Assembly: GCF_000237925.1 (NCBI RefSeq)
Contig: NW_017386021.1
Location: forward strand, 620,001-684,000
DNA length: 64,000 nucleotides
Source of the DNA: Schistosoma mansoni
Lineage: Eukaryota > Platyhelminthes > Trematoda > Strigeidida > Schistosomatidae
Direction: 5' to 3'
Shown: piece by piece, positions 46,110-57,900 of the stretch
Layout: each line of letters opens with the position of its first letter
How positions within the stretch are numbered: position 1 is the first letter of the stretch
Notes under the pieces: generated by a model
What the model saw: the letters and a program-made list of their open reading frames with translations, nothing else
Told to the model about the DNA's origin: nothing
The model's database searches: none
Made by a program: the position numbers and the translations under genes

Positions 46110-47880
46110 TGACATACTTCAAGTGGAAACCTACCATGTAAACTACATACAACTATCTTGAAAAGAGACCTTGAGGACCGAAATGTCCGCCGTAATGTCC
46201 TCGACCTTCAAATTTATCATATTTGCTATGATAAGACAAAACTAACTTTCGAAACCATTCAATCATTTTGGGGTAAAACTTACTGCAACTATATAAAGAG
46301 TATCGAATGAAGCTTATGGAGAACCATATGATGAGAACCACAATTAATTGTTAATTACTACCTTAGATATTTTATTGAAGTTCAGATGTAATTGATCTTT
46401 TGAAATATTCGAAAACTAAAATTATAAAAGGTACGATGTTCGTTAATGTTAATTAAACTTCTGAATTAACTTTTCTGCACTACTTCGTAATACTAGGTGA
46501 CTTGAAAATTCATAGTTCATCTGGAAATATGTAATAAATGATGAAAAGTCGGGTAATAACGTTTGTATTTCACACAACTAGAAAAGCCAACCAGTGTTAT
46601 GCAAATCAATCAATGGAGAGCGAATATTATTAAGTATCGCTCTATCAATGAGCTATAAAGAACAATACAGATTTGTCTTAAGTCCAAATAATTTCCAAAG
46701 ACACATATATATAGCTGCTACTAAATAATTTTGCCGAAAAGAAGGGTAATTTCTATCGGTAATAATTCACAAATTTATAATATGGCAAATGATGTAGCAG
46801 AAAAGGTCCTTGTAGTTAGTAAGTGATTGCAATATGCTATATACGCTTAATTCGTATCCTCAACACAAAAAAATGGTAATTTTTCAAGTTTCTCAATAAG
46901 AGCCAGTGTTCTGTCAAAGTTCTTTCAGTTCTTTGATGAAATACGAATTGTTCTTTGAACGATCCTTTACTTCGGGTCACATTTAGAGGTATAATAAATG
47001 CAACACCCAAAGAACCGAGAATTTGGACACTATTAGTAGCTTTACAACATTCAGTGACAAACTATGCAGCATAAGATGATTATTCAGAGCGTTTGCTTAT
47101 TATCGAATGTTCATGTTCAATGGCCATGTCAAGCAATAGAGATGTAGCACACAAAGTCTGACCGGAAATTGACCGCAATTTCGGCTCACGGTTTATTTGA
47201 CACTAGTAATGTCTAAAAATGCGTACAACCTGAGAACGGCAGTTACGGTAGCCTTAGGATTGTTTCCTCATTGTGGCAAACTTGAATGTGACCACATTCA
47301 CAGAAAACAATCACGTCAAATAACCTACTGACAAAATCACGTTGATATAGTTTGGAAGTACCTCTCAAGGATCCTGCTACTCATAAGTGTCCTTAGGAAC
47401 CATAACGTTGCATACCAAAGAACTCTTGGCGAATATGTATAATGAAGCTATTATTTAGATTTTTTGAAAGACCTATGGTTAGTGATTAATCTTTTTGTGG
47501 AATTCTTCGATAAAGACGGAAAAACGTTTATGATCAAGGCGCATCGGAGGTTCCTACGTGATGCGAAACAATAAGTGGTGAGCTGTCTATATTTTAAGTT
47601 AGTTATAATATTTACGGAGCATTTAAGCAACTATTTATATTTAACGGTACCAGGCGGTGATGCAAGACGTAAAATGACAAAAGCCAGGCCAATATCAGTT
47701 TTTTTCTCAAAATTGTTGTATATGCAACCAAGATTATGATTTTCAAGTCCACTCATTGTTTTCAGAGTTATGATTTATCAGTGCTGATTAAGATGCACAT
47801 TGTTCATGAAAGGTTAAATTTTTCGAAAACGTGTAGTTATGCCCGAAATAACACTTATTCACTGTTTTATCTCTCGACAG
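46110..47880. other. Intergenic, nothing recognised
   Basis: AT-rich, with only short frames. No domain, splice or repeat signal that I can support. Confidence 0.35.
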
Positions 47881-47889
47881 TTGTATGAT

Positions 47890-48430
47890 TCTTATTTTTG
47901 GCTTTCGGCGCCACTCTAGGATCGAAGTTGTCCACTCATTAGGTCTAGTAGATGCAACCACACTAGCCTACACCTCACTGTTGATTACAGATTTTATTAA
48001 GATCACGAACAAACTTAAGCCAGTCAGCTGTTTCGAACCTAGGTGCAATGGGTAGCTATTTCGTTCAAGTATTGGGCTCCTTGGAATTTCGTGTCCGCAA
48101 CCCCGCTGGCGGTAGTTGAATCCATAGCCCTCGGCCCCGCGAGAGAATACCTATACTTTAGACCTTTAGATATGGATTTGTTCGTTTACCTGTTTACCTG
48201 CATTCACTTCAGTCTAGGAGATACAGTCAGAACGGATAACGGAGTTTAGCAATACTGAGTATGAAGCGACCATCCATCACAGGGAATGGAGTAAGGTTGA
48301 GCAACGACATGAATTGCGTTAAGTCAGATATGTTCACACTTGCATCTCGGTTCAATAATCCGTAGTTTGTGCATATGTGTGTAAGATCGAAGTCAATAGG
48401 TTCTTTCAAAGATGATTGAGTCGTGAATGA
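47890..48430. other. Unassigned block of higher complexity
   Basis: More balanced composition than its surroundings, with a 61-codon minus frame (48409-48227, contains GLLNRDASVNISDLTQFMSL) and a plus frame (48043-48249). Neither starts with a good ATG and neither matches a family I know. Possibly an old repeat or an isolated exon. Confidence 0.25.
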
Positions 48431-48439
48431 GCATTGTTG

Positions 48440-49850
48440 AAGGATGAAATTCTAAGATGAACTAACACATCAGTGCTTCCAGACTTTCTGTGGTGATGTA
48501 ACTTTCATCGGACATTCCTAACTAATATTGTATTGGTAAAAATGTACAATCGTATTTTTTGTCTGTCAAATGAGTACGGTGTCTCTGTCTGCTTCTGCAC
48601 TCGTCTCTAAACGTCAGTCACACAATTTGTCAGTCACCTCATATTTACACGACGATCAGCAGCGTTCAGTCGCACTGCTATATTTTCTCAAGTACCAGCC
48701 TATTGTTTTATGAGAGGTGTTGTTACTGTAACGAAGATGCCTGCTTCGAAATCTTGCAACAGCTATATCCAAGTGGTTAAAATGCATTAAAGATCCCGAT
48801 GTAAGCGTAAAAATATTCTACTCAAGGGTTACAGAAGTTGAGATATTTATTTTAAGCAATCATCGCACTTTTTATCCCCCCCCCTACTGAATAGGGAAGT
48901 GTATAAAACAGTTTAACTCAGTACTCTAATTCCTTCTGGTGTAATATAACGATCGGTGCAACCACAATTTTGGAGCCTTACGATCAATAAACTTATTTCT
49001 AGAGGTTAACTGAACTGACAGCTCCGTACTAAAATGTGTCGGACAACTGATTTTGTTTAAGCTTCATAATGTGATCTTAGGATGTAGTACGAAGTGTGAA
49101 TACTAATTGGGAACTTCACGGGCTTTTATTTGGTCTGCTATATCAGCGAGTCTCTAAATATTGATACTTCCATTACCAGACGGTATAGTTTTTTCTACGT
49201 GCGTTAGGTGCCACCTAAACTACAAACGATGAAATAAATGTTTACGTTGTCGCTGATTATAAAACACATTAATTATATATTTCCTGAGTTTCGGTAGTGT
49301 GTTCTTAGTGAGCTGTACGTTTGTAAGCCATCGATCGATTAATAGTTGGCTTTACGAAGAGTAAATTATGACAACTCATAGAACATCGTATGGTTAGCAA
49401 GCTTGAAAGATATCTCTTCAACATTTCCTGAGATTTGGCCTAGAAATAAAGAGGTGATATGTATGAAGTAAGCAGTTTCGTTATTGAACTTATTATCAAA
49501 GAAAGTGTTTTTGGCCGTATAACGGATTACGTAGGATATATGCCTTAAAATGTTGTGAAAGGGAGGATGCAAAACCCGCAGCACTAGATTTAGAATGGAT
49601 GCACATGTTAGTATATCATAACATGACAAACACACTGAATAAAAAATTTGAAATATTCTAAATATAAAAGATGGGAGGAAAGCATACATATCCACATATT
49701 CACCAAAGAAGATGACAGGTATCAATAAATGAAAACTACTAACGTATAGAAACTTGAAGTGAAAAAGATTTTGTTGGATTTACATATAATTCGTGTTGAA
49801 CGTATGTCTCTTAGGGAAACTGCCATAGAAGTAAAACTCCAACCAAATTA
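48440..49850. other. Intergenic, nothing recognised
   Basis: No supported gene. A run of nine C lies at about 48877-48885. The minus frame 49366-49725 is hydrophobic and without domain or splice support. Confidence 0.35.
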
Positions 49851-49919
49851 CTGAGCCTGTCACTCTGTGTCGAAGAACACAGGTCGCCCACCAGCGCTCT
49901 CCGTCCAACCTTGTTCTGG

Positions 49920-50084
49920 TGTGATGTTTAAGAGTATTTGAATTGAAGTATGAACTAGTAATCCCAGAAACAACGCAATTTGATCAAGAAGTATTAGATG
50001 AACAAGAACGAATGTATTGTATTTGGGATTTAAAATCAAGCAGTCACCAATACAAGGGAATCATTGGTTCATTCATACACCACA
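49920..50084 (-). repeat. 3' LTR of the gag-only fossil
   Basis: 165 bp, paired without gaps with 51874-52038. Shared blocks include agtattagatgaaca and aatacaagggaat. Confidence 0.75.
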
Positions 50085-51873
50085 CACGCCACAGCTAAAA
50101 CGAGGATCCAAATTTCTGCGTTCAATCGCACCTATTCTCTTTAGGTTATCACGTGTTTGCCCGATTATGAAACAGATGTACTCTCTGTACGATCTAGAAT
50201 ATACTCATTAGTATTAGAAATAACAACCGAAGTTGGAACAGATTCACCTGATTCTCGGAATTGCATAAAATCATCATATCGGTTGTGTAGTGAAACCACT
50301 GATATTTAGAATTTGCATCATAGACCTTCCAACACTATCCTTCCCCACGAAATAATGTTAGGTCCTTACGTCGCAATGTTATAACCAATTTGACGTTACT
50401 AATTTGTATTACCTTTCTATATCTCACAATTTGATTATTACATGTGAGTATTTGCGGATAAACACTGACACGTAAGTTGAGGTACTCCATCATGTGAATT
50501 TGACTTGAATAAAAATTATGATACATATTCGTTTTGTTATTCATATTACAACACACAGATAAATATGCATTGATATGTGTAATTAACATATGTGATTTAT
50601 CTACGCTTGATTTACCTGCAAAACAATCAAATGGAAAACATGCATTTGCCTCATACTTATTAGGATAATCTTGGACTTGATTTGCATTATCTGCCTGAGC
50701 AAACTTCATATTTGGGTAAACTGGTTCTCTGATTGCTTCAGGAAAACTTGCTATTCCCTCTGATTCATCATTCCACTGACTAGGGTTTCCACTGAATATA
50801 TATTGTTCGTGAGAATACCCAACATCTGATACAATAACATCAGAAATGTGACTAGAATTCGACTCATTCAGAACATATTTGTCACATTCATTAGGAATAT
50901 CACTAGAGATAAATCCATTGTGACGATGAATAGCATTTGATACGACATCTGGATTTGATTTTTCTGAAATACTTCCCTCAAATTTATTAAGAGTTTCATT
51001 AGAGAATAATGGATCATTAGGAAAATCAGCATCTACCAAAACTGAATCTGGTTCTTGATCATGATTTCACTGATTCAACATATTTTTCTCAGAGTTGTAA
51101 GAAATTTCATCGAGAATCTGTGAATTATTACGGCAAACTACATCTTGTGCAGTAACGCGAGAAATCTGATAACAAGTAGGTTGATTGGAAACTTTTGTCT
51201 CACAACGATTCCAAGTTGCATTCAACTCTGGACTATTATGTGACGTTTTTACCACTTCTCAAAGTTTTGGATGAAGATAAGTGATCATTAGAAACATCTA
51301 ACTTGGTAGAATCACAAATTTTAGCATTAGTTTCAGCGAAATGAACCATCGTATTACAAACTGACTGAATGTGTCCAGCTTTACCACATTCAGAATTAGG
51401 AAGTACACATGAATTACATAGGTGGAACTTGCCACACAACAAACATTTAACGATTTTGTGTTCATCTTCGTGAACTATTTCACAACTCAATGAATTTTTA
51501 ACTGAGTAACCTTGATTACATATTGGACTGTGACGACGCAGTAAAGTAGTGTGATTCCTGACGTTCTGGCGAGTCATTTCATCGAACTTTTCTCCCTTAC
51601 CGCATTCAAAATTTGTATACTTCACACGGTCCAGCAGTAGTTGTTTGAAAGTTGCATAAGGAAGTGAAATCGGTTTGTCTGGAAATGCCAAAGTCTTGAC
51701 TAAGTTGTATGCTTCTTTTCCGAAAGATGTAACGAAAAGGGACACGATATTAAAACCCTCAACATCTTCCTTGGTCAAAGTCAAGATCTCGAACCCTCTC
51801 ATGTAATGTTCAAAAGTATCAAAATCTGAATATATTTCAAACCGGTCCATTACAGGCTACATCGCAATGACAA

Positions 51874-52038
51874 TGTGATGATTTGAAGTATTTAAATTAC
51901 AGTATGAACTGGTGATCCCAGCGATAACGCAATTTAATCAAAAAGTATTAGATGAACACGAATGAATGTATAGTATTTGGAATTCGAAATCGAACAGTCA
52001 TCAATACAAGGGAATAATTGGTTCATTCAATCATCACA
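51874..52038 (-). repeat. 5' LTR of the gag-only fossil
   Basis: 165 bp with TG...CA ends. The gag-like region begins about 25 bases further along the minus strand. Confidence 0.75.
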
Positions 52039-52739
52039 CCTGGACAATCCTTTCTAGTTGTTTCCAGTTGCTATTCATCCATTTCATGCCTGTTTTCCAT
52101 TCCCCACGCAATGTGTTCTTTAGCCTTCCTCTTTTTCATTTTCCTTCACAATTCCAAGTTCGCTAACTTGCCTTGTGATGCTGTTTGACGATTTCCTTAA
52201 TGTGTGTCCTATCCAATTTCAGCGTCTATTTCTAATTTCCTCTTCAGCTGGAAGCTGGTTTGTTCTCTCTCACAGTAGGCTGTTGCTGATGGTAACCGTT
52301 CAACGTATATTGAGTAGACAACTGTTTATAAACAAGTACACTTTCTAGATGATGATTGTCCCAGTCCATGTCATCCCATGATATCTTCATATTCGGTGTT
52401 GTCCACTATGACTTTGGCGTTTAGGCCTCCGAGTCCTGCAAAGTTGTATCTCCTCATTTCTATTACTGTTTGATTGGTACTTCCGGTCTCCCACATTGTC
52501 CGGACGTTCCACGTACCTATCAAAATTGATGCTCTAGTTGTTAGAAGCATCGGCATCTTGACTTTCAACATGAGGCGTCAAAATTCTCCCTTCAACTCCC
52601 AGGGCAGATTTTAAATTTTTTTGATCTGGTTAGCGTTTTTTAGTAAAGTTGTATTCTACGAGTTGGGTTTGTCAACCCTATGCTTAACCCTCCTCCTTTA
52701 ACAGACTTGGAAGTCCCCTCAGATGTGTTACCGGCAGAT

Positions 52740-54928
52740 TTGAACATGTTTTGAAAGCTTTAGATTTTGATTTACATTCGGGAGTACATATAACAATGCT
52801 ATTGTTGGAATATAATTCCGAAATCAAGAAGTTTTGGGTACGTCTTTCGTTTGAAAGTAAAAATCCTCAAGGCAGTTATATACGATCTTTCGAGATATTG
52901 AAACAACCGTCTCGCTCTTAGTACTTGAATAAATACTTTCAAGTCCAACTGTTCACATTTCAACATTTGCCGTTCATTGATGTTGATTATTATTGTTTCA
53001 TGACTATAAAATTTATCTTAACGCTCCCTATTGAAAAATTGTATATCTACGTGACTCCATATTCTCAAAGAAAAATCTCAACATGGACTGAAATCCATAT
53101 TCTTTGTGTTTTGGAAATATGGTTCCGGAGTTAGATGATAGTATTGTCGGTTCCTTGTGGAACTTATGGCATTGCTGTATCACTAATACTTCAACACCAA
53201 GAGTTATATATTCTTGGGTGAAAACATTCATCCTTAACAGTTGATATCGAATTTTTACCACACAACTAATGTAAAACTGACCTTTATTTCAATCCTTCAG
53301 TGCAATTAGTATAATTTTAAAAAAGTGCCATTTTCGAATCCTAACACTTATCACTAGCACATCCATTTATAAACATTAACATAGCATCTTAAGTTAACCT
53401 CCCGGAACTGTCAAAAGAATGGAGACTAATGAGACGAAATGATTATAAATGTGTGGTGTCACATCCCGCCTCATTACATCAGGTGTCAAAAACTTGAGCC
53501 TCAACATTACTTAGTGCTATAGATAATGGGGTTAAAGCTATTCTTTTGCAAATTGTCAGAAATTCATTCCTCATGGCAAACGATTTCCTGAAGTCTGACA
53601 TACGTCTCTAACAGCATTTTTTTAAATTCAAAATGCCGTTCTACTTTGTTACACTGAATTATGACGTTATTTCTATAGTGTCAAAGAACCTACGAAGATC
53701 TTAACACGTCAGAATCCTCAGAACTGACTTTTTACAGAATAAGTTAAGTTCTGCATAAATACAACTACAAGCAGATAACTAAAAAAAATTTTCTACACGT
53801 CCTTATTGATATTTGGAACAGGTAATGTTTCTAGTAGCATTATACTAAGACCCTTTCTTTTATTATATCAGGGGGAAGTTACACAACCTGTCTCCATCGC
53901 GTCAACTTGTTGATACTAATTGTCCTAACGTGTATCACCGTCATTTCAGAACAATAACACTGACGTAAAACTTATCATGGTTTCACATTCTTTGTTCTCG
54001 CATTTGCGCAAAATATTACATTAATGTGTCTCATGTTTAGACACTGAATCTAGTGTTCCTCTTGGCGTAACTACAGAGTAAATGACCGAGAATTTATCTA
54101 AGTTCGCGTCAGGTTTTAAAGCTCACATTAATATGTACCCTACTCAGACAGTCACCGCTCAAAGTTGACACAAGTCTAGCATAACCTGAATATGAATTTA
54201 CAGATTGTCCATCCATGTTATCGTAACTAATGCTACCAAATCACTAAACACCTATCCTTATCAGACTAACACTTAGTAATTTACTTTTTCTAAGCAGCCA
54301 CCTAGTATTTATATATACCAATTATATTCCAAATTGTTTATTTCTGATATTAGATACTTGTACAAAACGAGCAATTACCGCATTATTAAGGCGCATAAAT
54401 AAACATTAAATAGTGGAAAATAATGTAGGCTTTGGAATACAGTGTTTTAAGCGTTTAAATCAATGTAAACTTTTCCTTGAAAAAGTATTATAATTAAAAA
54501 GTAATCAAGCACAGTTTTAAAAAATCAACAGAAAAAGTGAGTGAAAATAACTTAACCTACCACTATTCACATGAGAACTTTGACAGAAACGAATAAAAAA
54601 AGGAACCGATAAATTCTGATGGAAGTAAAAAATGTCTACTTGTGTAATACGGTCTTATGTTCATTTATAAAAAAAATTTGGCAATTATATATATATATAT
54701 GAAAAATCGAATACACAAGTTTAGTAGAATCAAATATAGAACTATGCTTAGTTCGTTCTGAATTCATAAGTTAATTTACAAACACGTATATTGTGTATTG
54801 CTTTTCGTAAAAAAAAGACAACACATAACACATCTTGGAAACAGTGCAAATTCATTTACGCAATATCATTAAATTATGCATTTAATTCGTTGAATATCAC
54901 AGGCAATCAGAGAAAAGCGGTAATAGAA
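52740..54928. other. Intergenic and presumed 3' flank of the TMF1-like gene
   Basis: No supported coding frame. A possible variant poly(A) signal for the TMF1-like gene, ATTAAA on the minus strand at 54881-54886, lies 43 bases past its stop codon. Confidence 0.35.
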
Positions 54929-54955
54929 CTATTGACTTTTTAGAAGCATATCAAT
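54929..54955 (-). CDS. TMF1-like gene, 9-codon terminal exon
   Basis: After acceptor tttttgtag the sequence reads IDMLLKSQ and stop, in phase 0 with the preceding exon. It matches the IDELLRQSLS end of human TMF1. It lies about 1 kb from the previous exon and would be missed by ordinary gene finding. Confidence 0.82.
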   Translation of the reverse strand: MDMLLKSQ

Positions 54956-57900
54956 CTACAAAAATTGCATGCAAATAAATAACGATATTAAGTAATGCAT
55001 CAATGAAATATATAAATAACCAAGGTAAACAACACACTTTATCCCAAATTTACATAAACGTCATAACTCGTAACATCATACGTAAAGAATTCATCTTCCG
55101 TTTGGGTTACTACTAGACAATATCACCAAACTATGTACAGAGTCAATTACATGGATATTTCAACCACGTTACTAAACTGTTCAAATATTAAGCTGATATG
55201 AAATGTATGAGCTGGAAACCTATTAAAATCACTCAATTACGTATTTCCCAGTTGATAAGGTCAAACATCCATACTCCATTTTATCTATTTCGAAGTTTCG
55301 ACAGTCATATTGTAAGGCCAGGCCTCATAAAACAGTGTGCTCCAAAGCAGTGTTGAAAAGTTTATTTAGTTGGAGGTGATTAAGGAAAACCTTGAGCATA
55401 GGTTATGCGCTAAACGGTACCAGAAGCGTACCTAGAATCTTGAGGAAGCTGATGTTCCCTGAGGAATCAGAACCCATGTCACCCAATTTCACAGTCTGAG
55501 GGGTAACCACTGACCATTTTAGAAGGACAATGACTCGCTATGAGACTGATAACTTTACGTTGGTTTACAACTGAGAAGTGATAAATACCATATTTATCTA
55601 GTCCTTGAAGTTGGACGAATTTCGACGACCAATACGTAAGGTGACACCTTTAGATTAGTACACTATAGTGAGCATCAGTTCCATCGGAATCCCGGAAACG
55701 CCTGGTCGGGCAGCCCAAACTAGCAGGACACCTAATTCAAACACGGTTTTCCACAAGCTATCTCCAAAAGAAATCAACTTCTGTTGGAGAGTTTCAAAAT
55801 ACTCTTCGGGAAAGTCAACAAGGGTCCCGAAATTTTTTCGCAGTGTGTTTTGCGTTCAAGTTGCCGTCTAGATTTAGTCTGGGTTATCAGGAAAAGGTTA
55901 AGAAATCGGATCGAGAGTTCAAACATACAGACATAACAAAATCAAGTAACAATGAATAAAACGATATCAGTAATAACTTACCTGAGCTCTATACATTTCT
56001 TTAACATCAGCTAAATCCAATTTAAGTTCATTATTTTCTTCCGTTAATTTACCGCATAAAATCAATAAAGTTTCATAACGTTGTTGTAATTCCATTGTAG
56101 GATCATTGTCATCAATTACGTCACCAATATCATGATCATGGTAATTATTTGTAATAGGAGCAAAGGGATCTGACTGTGATAAGGTTCTATTTACATGTTT
56201 TGTATATTTTACACCTGCTAGCTTTTCATATTTCTCAGCTCGAGCCGTTTGTTTAGCAACTTCAGTTAATAATTTTTCTTGTGTAGATGTTAATTGTTCA
56301 ATTTCACGTTTCAAATGAGCACATTCACCTTCGCGTAAATGTAGATGAGACTATAAAACAATAAAATTATTTTGAACTAAATGAGAGCAAAAAATAGATG
56401 TTTAATAAAATTCCCTTAAGTTTCATGATCATAAGAGATCCACTGTATGGGGTTGTGGATGCCTATTTCCGAGGAGTTATATGCTAGGACGAAATTGCCA
56501 TACAGTGGTTCTAAGTTTTCAATGGTGGCCTAATTTAGCTCGATTCATGATTTCAATAAAACCTAACAAATAAAATAATATCGATGACGTAGCACAACTT
56601 ATTATTCATGAATACACGATGCAAATCGTAAAGTATAATTTGATAGAGAGATGACTAGCTGAGGTGGATAATATAATTTATGAGACTGTACAGTATACAA
56701 ACACTTCAGTAATAAAGTACAAATTTGTATACATTTGGTATAGAGAATCATGATATAACCTGACTGAGATCAAATTAGATGAAGTATTGTTAAAATCTGT
56801 GACCCAACGAATCAAGATTGAGTGATTTAGCCATTACATCACTTTTGGTCAATGACAACTCAGCCATTTACAAATAGCCAGGCACAGACTTATATACTTG
56901 GCTTCGAGCTACACTTTAAGTGTAATAACTATTAGAACTACTCGGTTATCTTAACTGAGGCGAATGGAGTGATATTCGAGCCTGGGATTAAGTGGCTGAA
57001 ATTCGAATGCCTTAACCACTAAGTCATCATTGCAATTCACTTGGCCTAATATACATAAGTGAATTCAATGATATTTGTATACTTCGCTAAAAGGTACATT
57101 TTCAGTATGAGATGTATTTTAATCATATTCGGTTACCGATAGAAAGTTGGAGAAAATGAGCCCGAACATCATGACTAAATGTAGAAACGTCAAGTGTCCA
57201 GATCGTTGGGCTACCGCTACAAACAGAGAGATAAACTATGATTGATAAATATGTTTTAAAACTATGATATGGGGATTAGTAATATTTCGTGAACACACCA
57301 CCGCATGAAAAAATAAAATTGACATATATAAAGGTGTTTGTTGTTTTAAAGATATGTTACGAATAGGTAAGTTTTTAAAAACTGAATTACAACAGTAAAA
57401 ACACAATATTTCATATAAATGAAAAAAAGAATATGGAGAAAAAGGTTAGCTAGGTTATGGCAAGATTTTGAGTGTTATAGGCTTTTTCCCAAAGAGAAAA
57501 ATAAGATGTTTTCGACGTACTGAACAGATTAACGTAACAAGAATCAACATTCAGCAAGTTGTCGGAGTCCTCATTTAACGAAACTACGTTATCTGAGTGT
57601 TCCACATAAACTAGAGGTTCTTTAATCAGCAGAAAATTATGATGAATAAATTATTGTAATCAAAAGTATATTAACGACAAAGTTGAATACGAATCGAGAG
57701 GAAAATGTAAGTGATAAAAACAACTTCCCATACTTGGAAATCTAAGGTGACGTGGAGCACATATAAACTACAGTGGTGACAACAGATTCACCTGTTAACT
57801 CAATCTAAATATTGATCTTTAATATTATATCACGTTTTTCATGTTCCGTATTATCCCTTACCTTCGAATTAATTAATTCATGATTAGTTTTTACCAGTAT

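Larger units (their letters stand above)
49920..52038 (-). mobile_element. Compact gag-only LTR retroelement fossil (Ty3/Gypsy-like)
   Basis: A 2119-bp fossil inserted in an RTE LINE. Two 165-bp LTRs (49920-50084 and 51874-52038) have TGTGATG...CACA-type ends and are flanked by TCTGG/CCTGG, a slightly altered 5-bp target duplication. The internal 1.8 kb holds a gag-like region (51850 to about 50335, minus strand) with a retroviral-type zinc-knuckle sequence (ECGKAGHIQSVC) and no visible protease, RT or integrase. The LTRs differ at about 27 of 165 positions by hand alignment, so insertion is old. It is broken in about two or three places in the gag region. Confidence 0.75.
49856..52739 (-). 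mobile_element. Internally deleted RTE LINE (SR2-like), split by an LTR fossil
   Basis: The LINE 3' end is at 49856-49919 and the copy continues at 52044: the reference words ctgtcctgggcaatcctttc are split exactly there. Inside 52044-52739 the C-terminal RT part (to about 52355) jumps straight to endonuclease sequence (52356-52437, with NAKVIVDNTEYEDIMG), then to its N-terminus and the 5' UTR (GTWNVRTMWETGS, ctcctcctt-like words). So most of RT and endonuclease is deleted while both ends are kept: about 760 bases of LINE. Non-coding. Confidence 0.75.
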
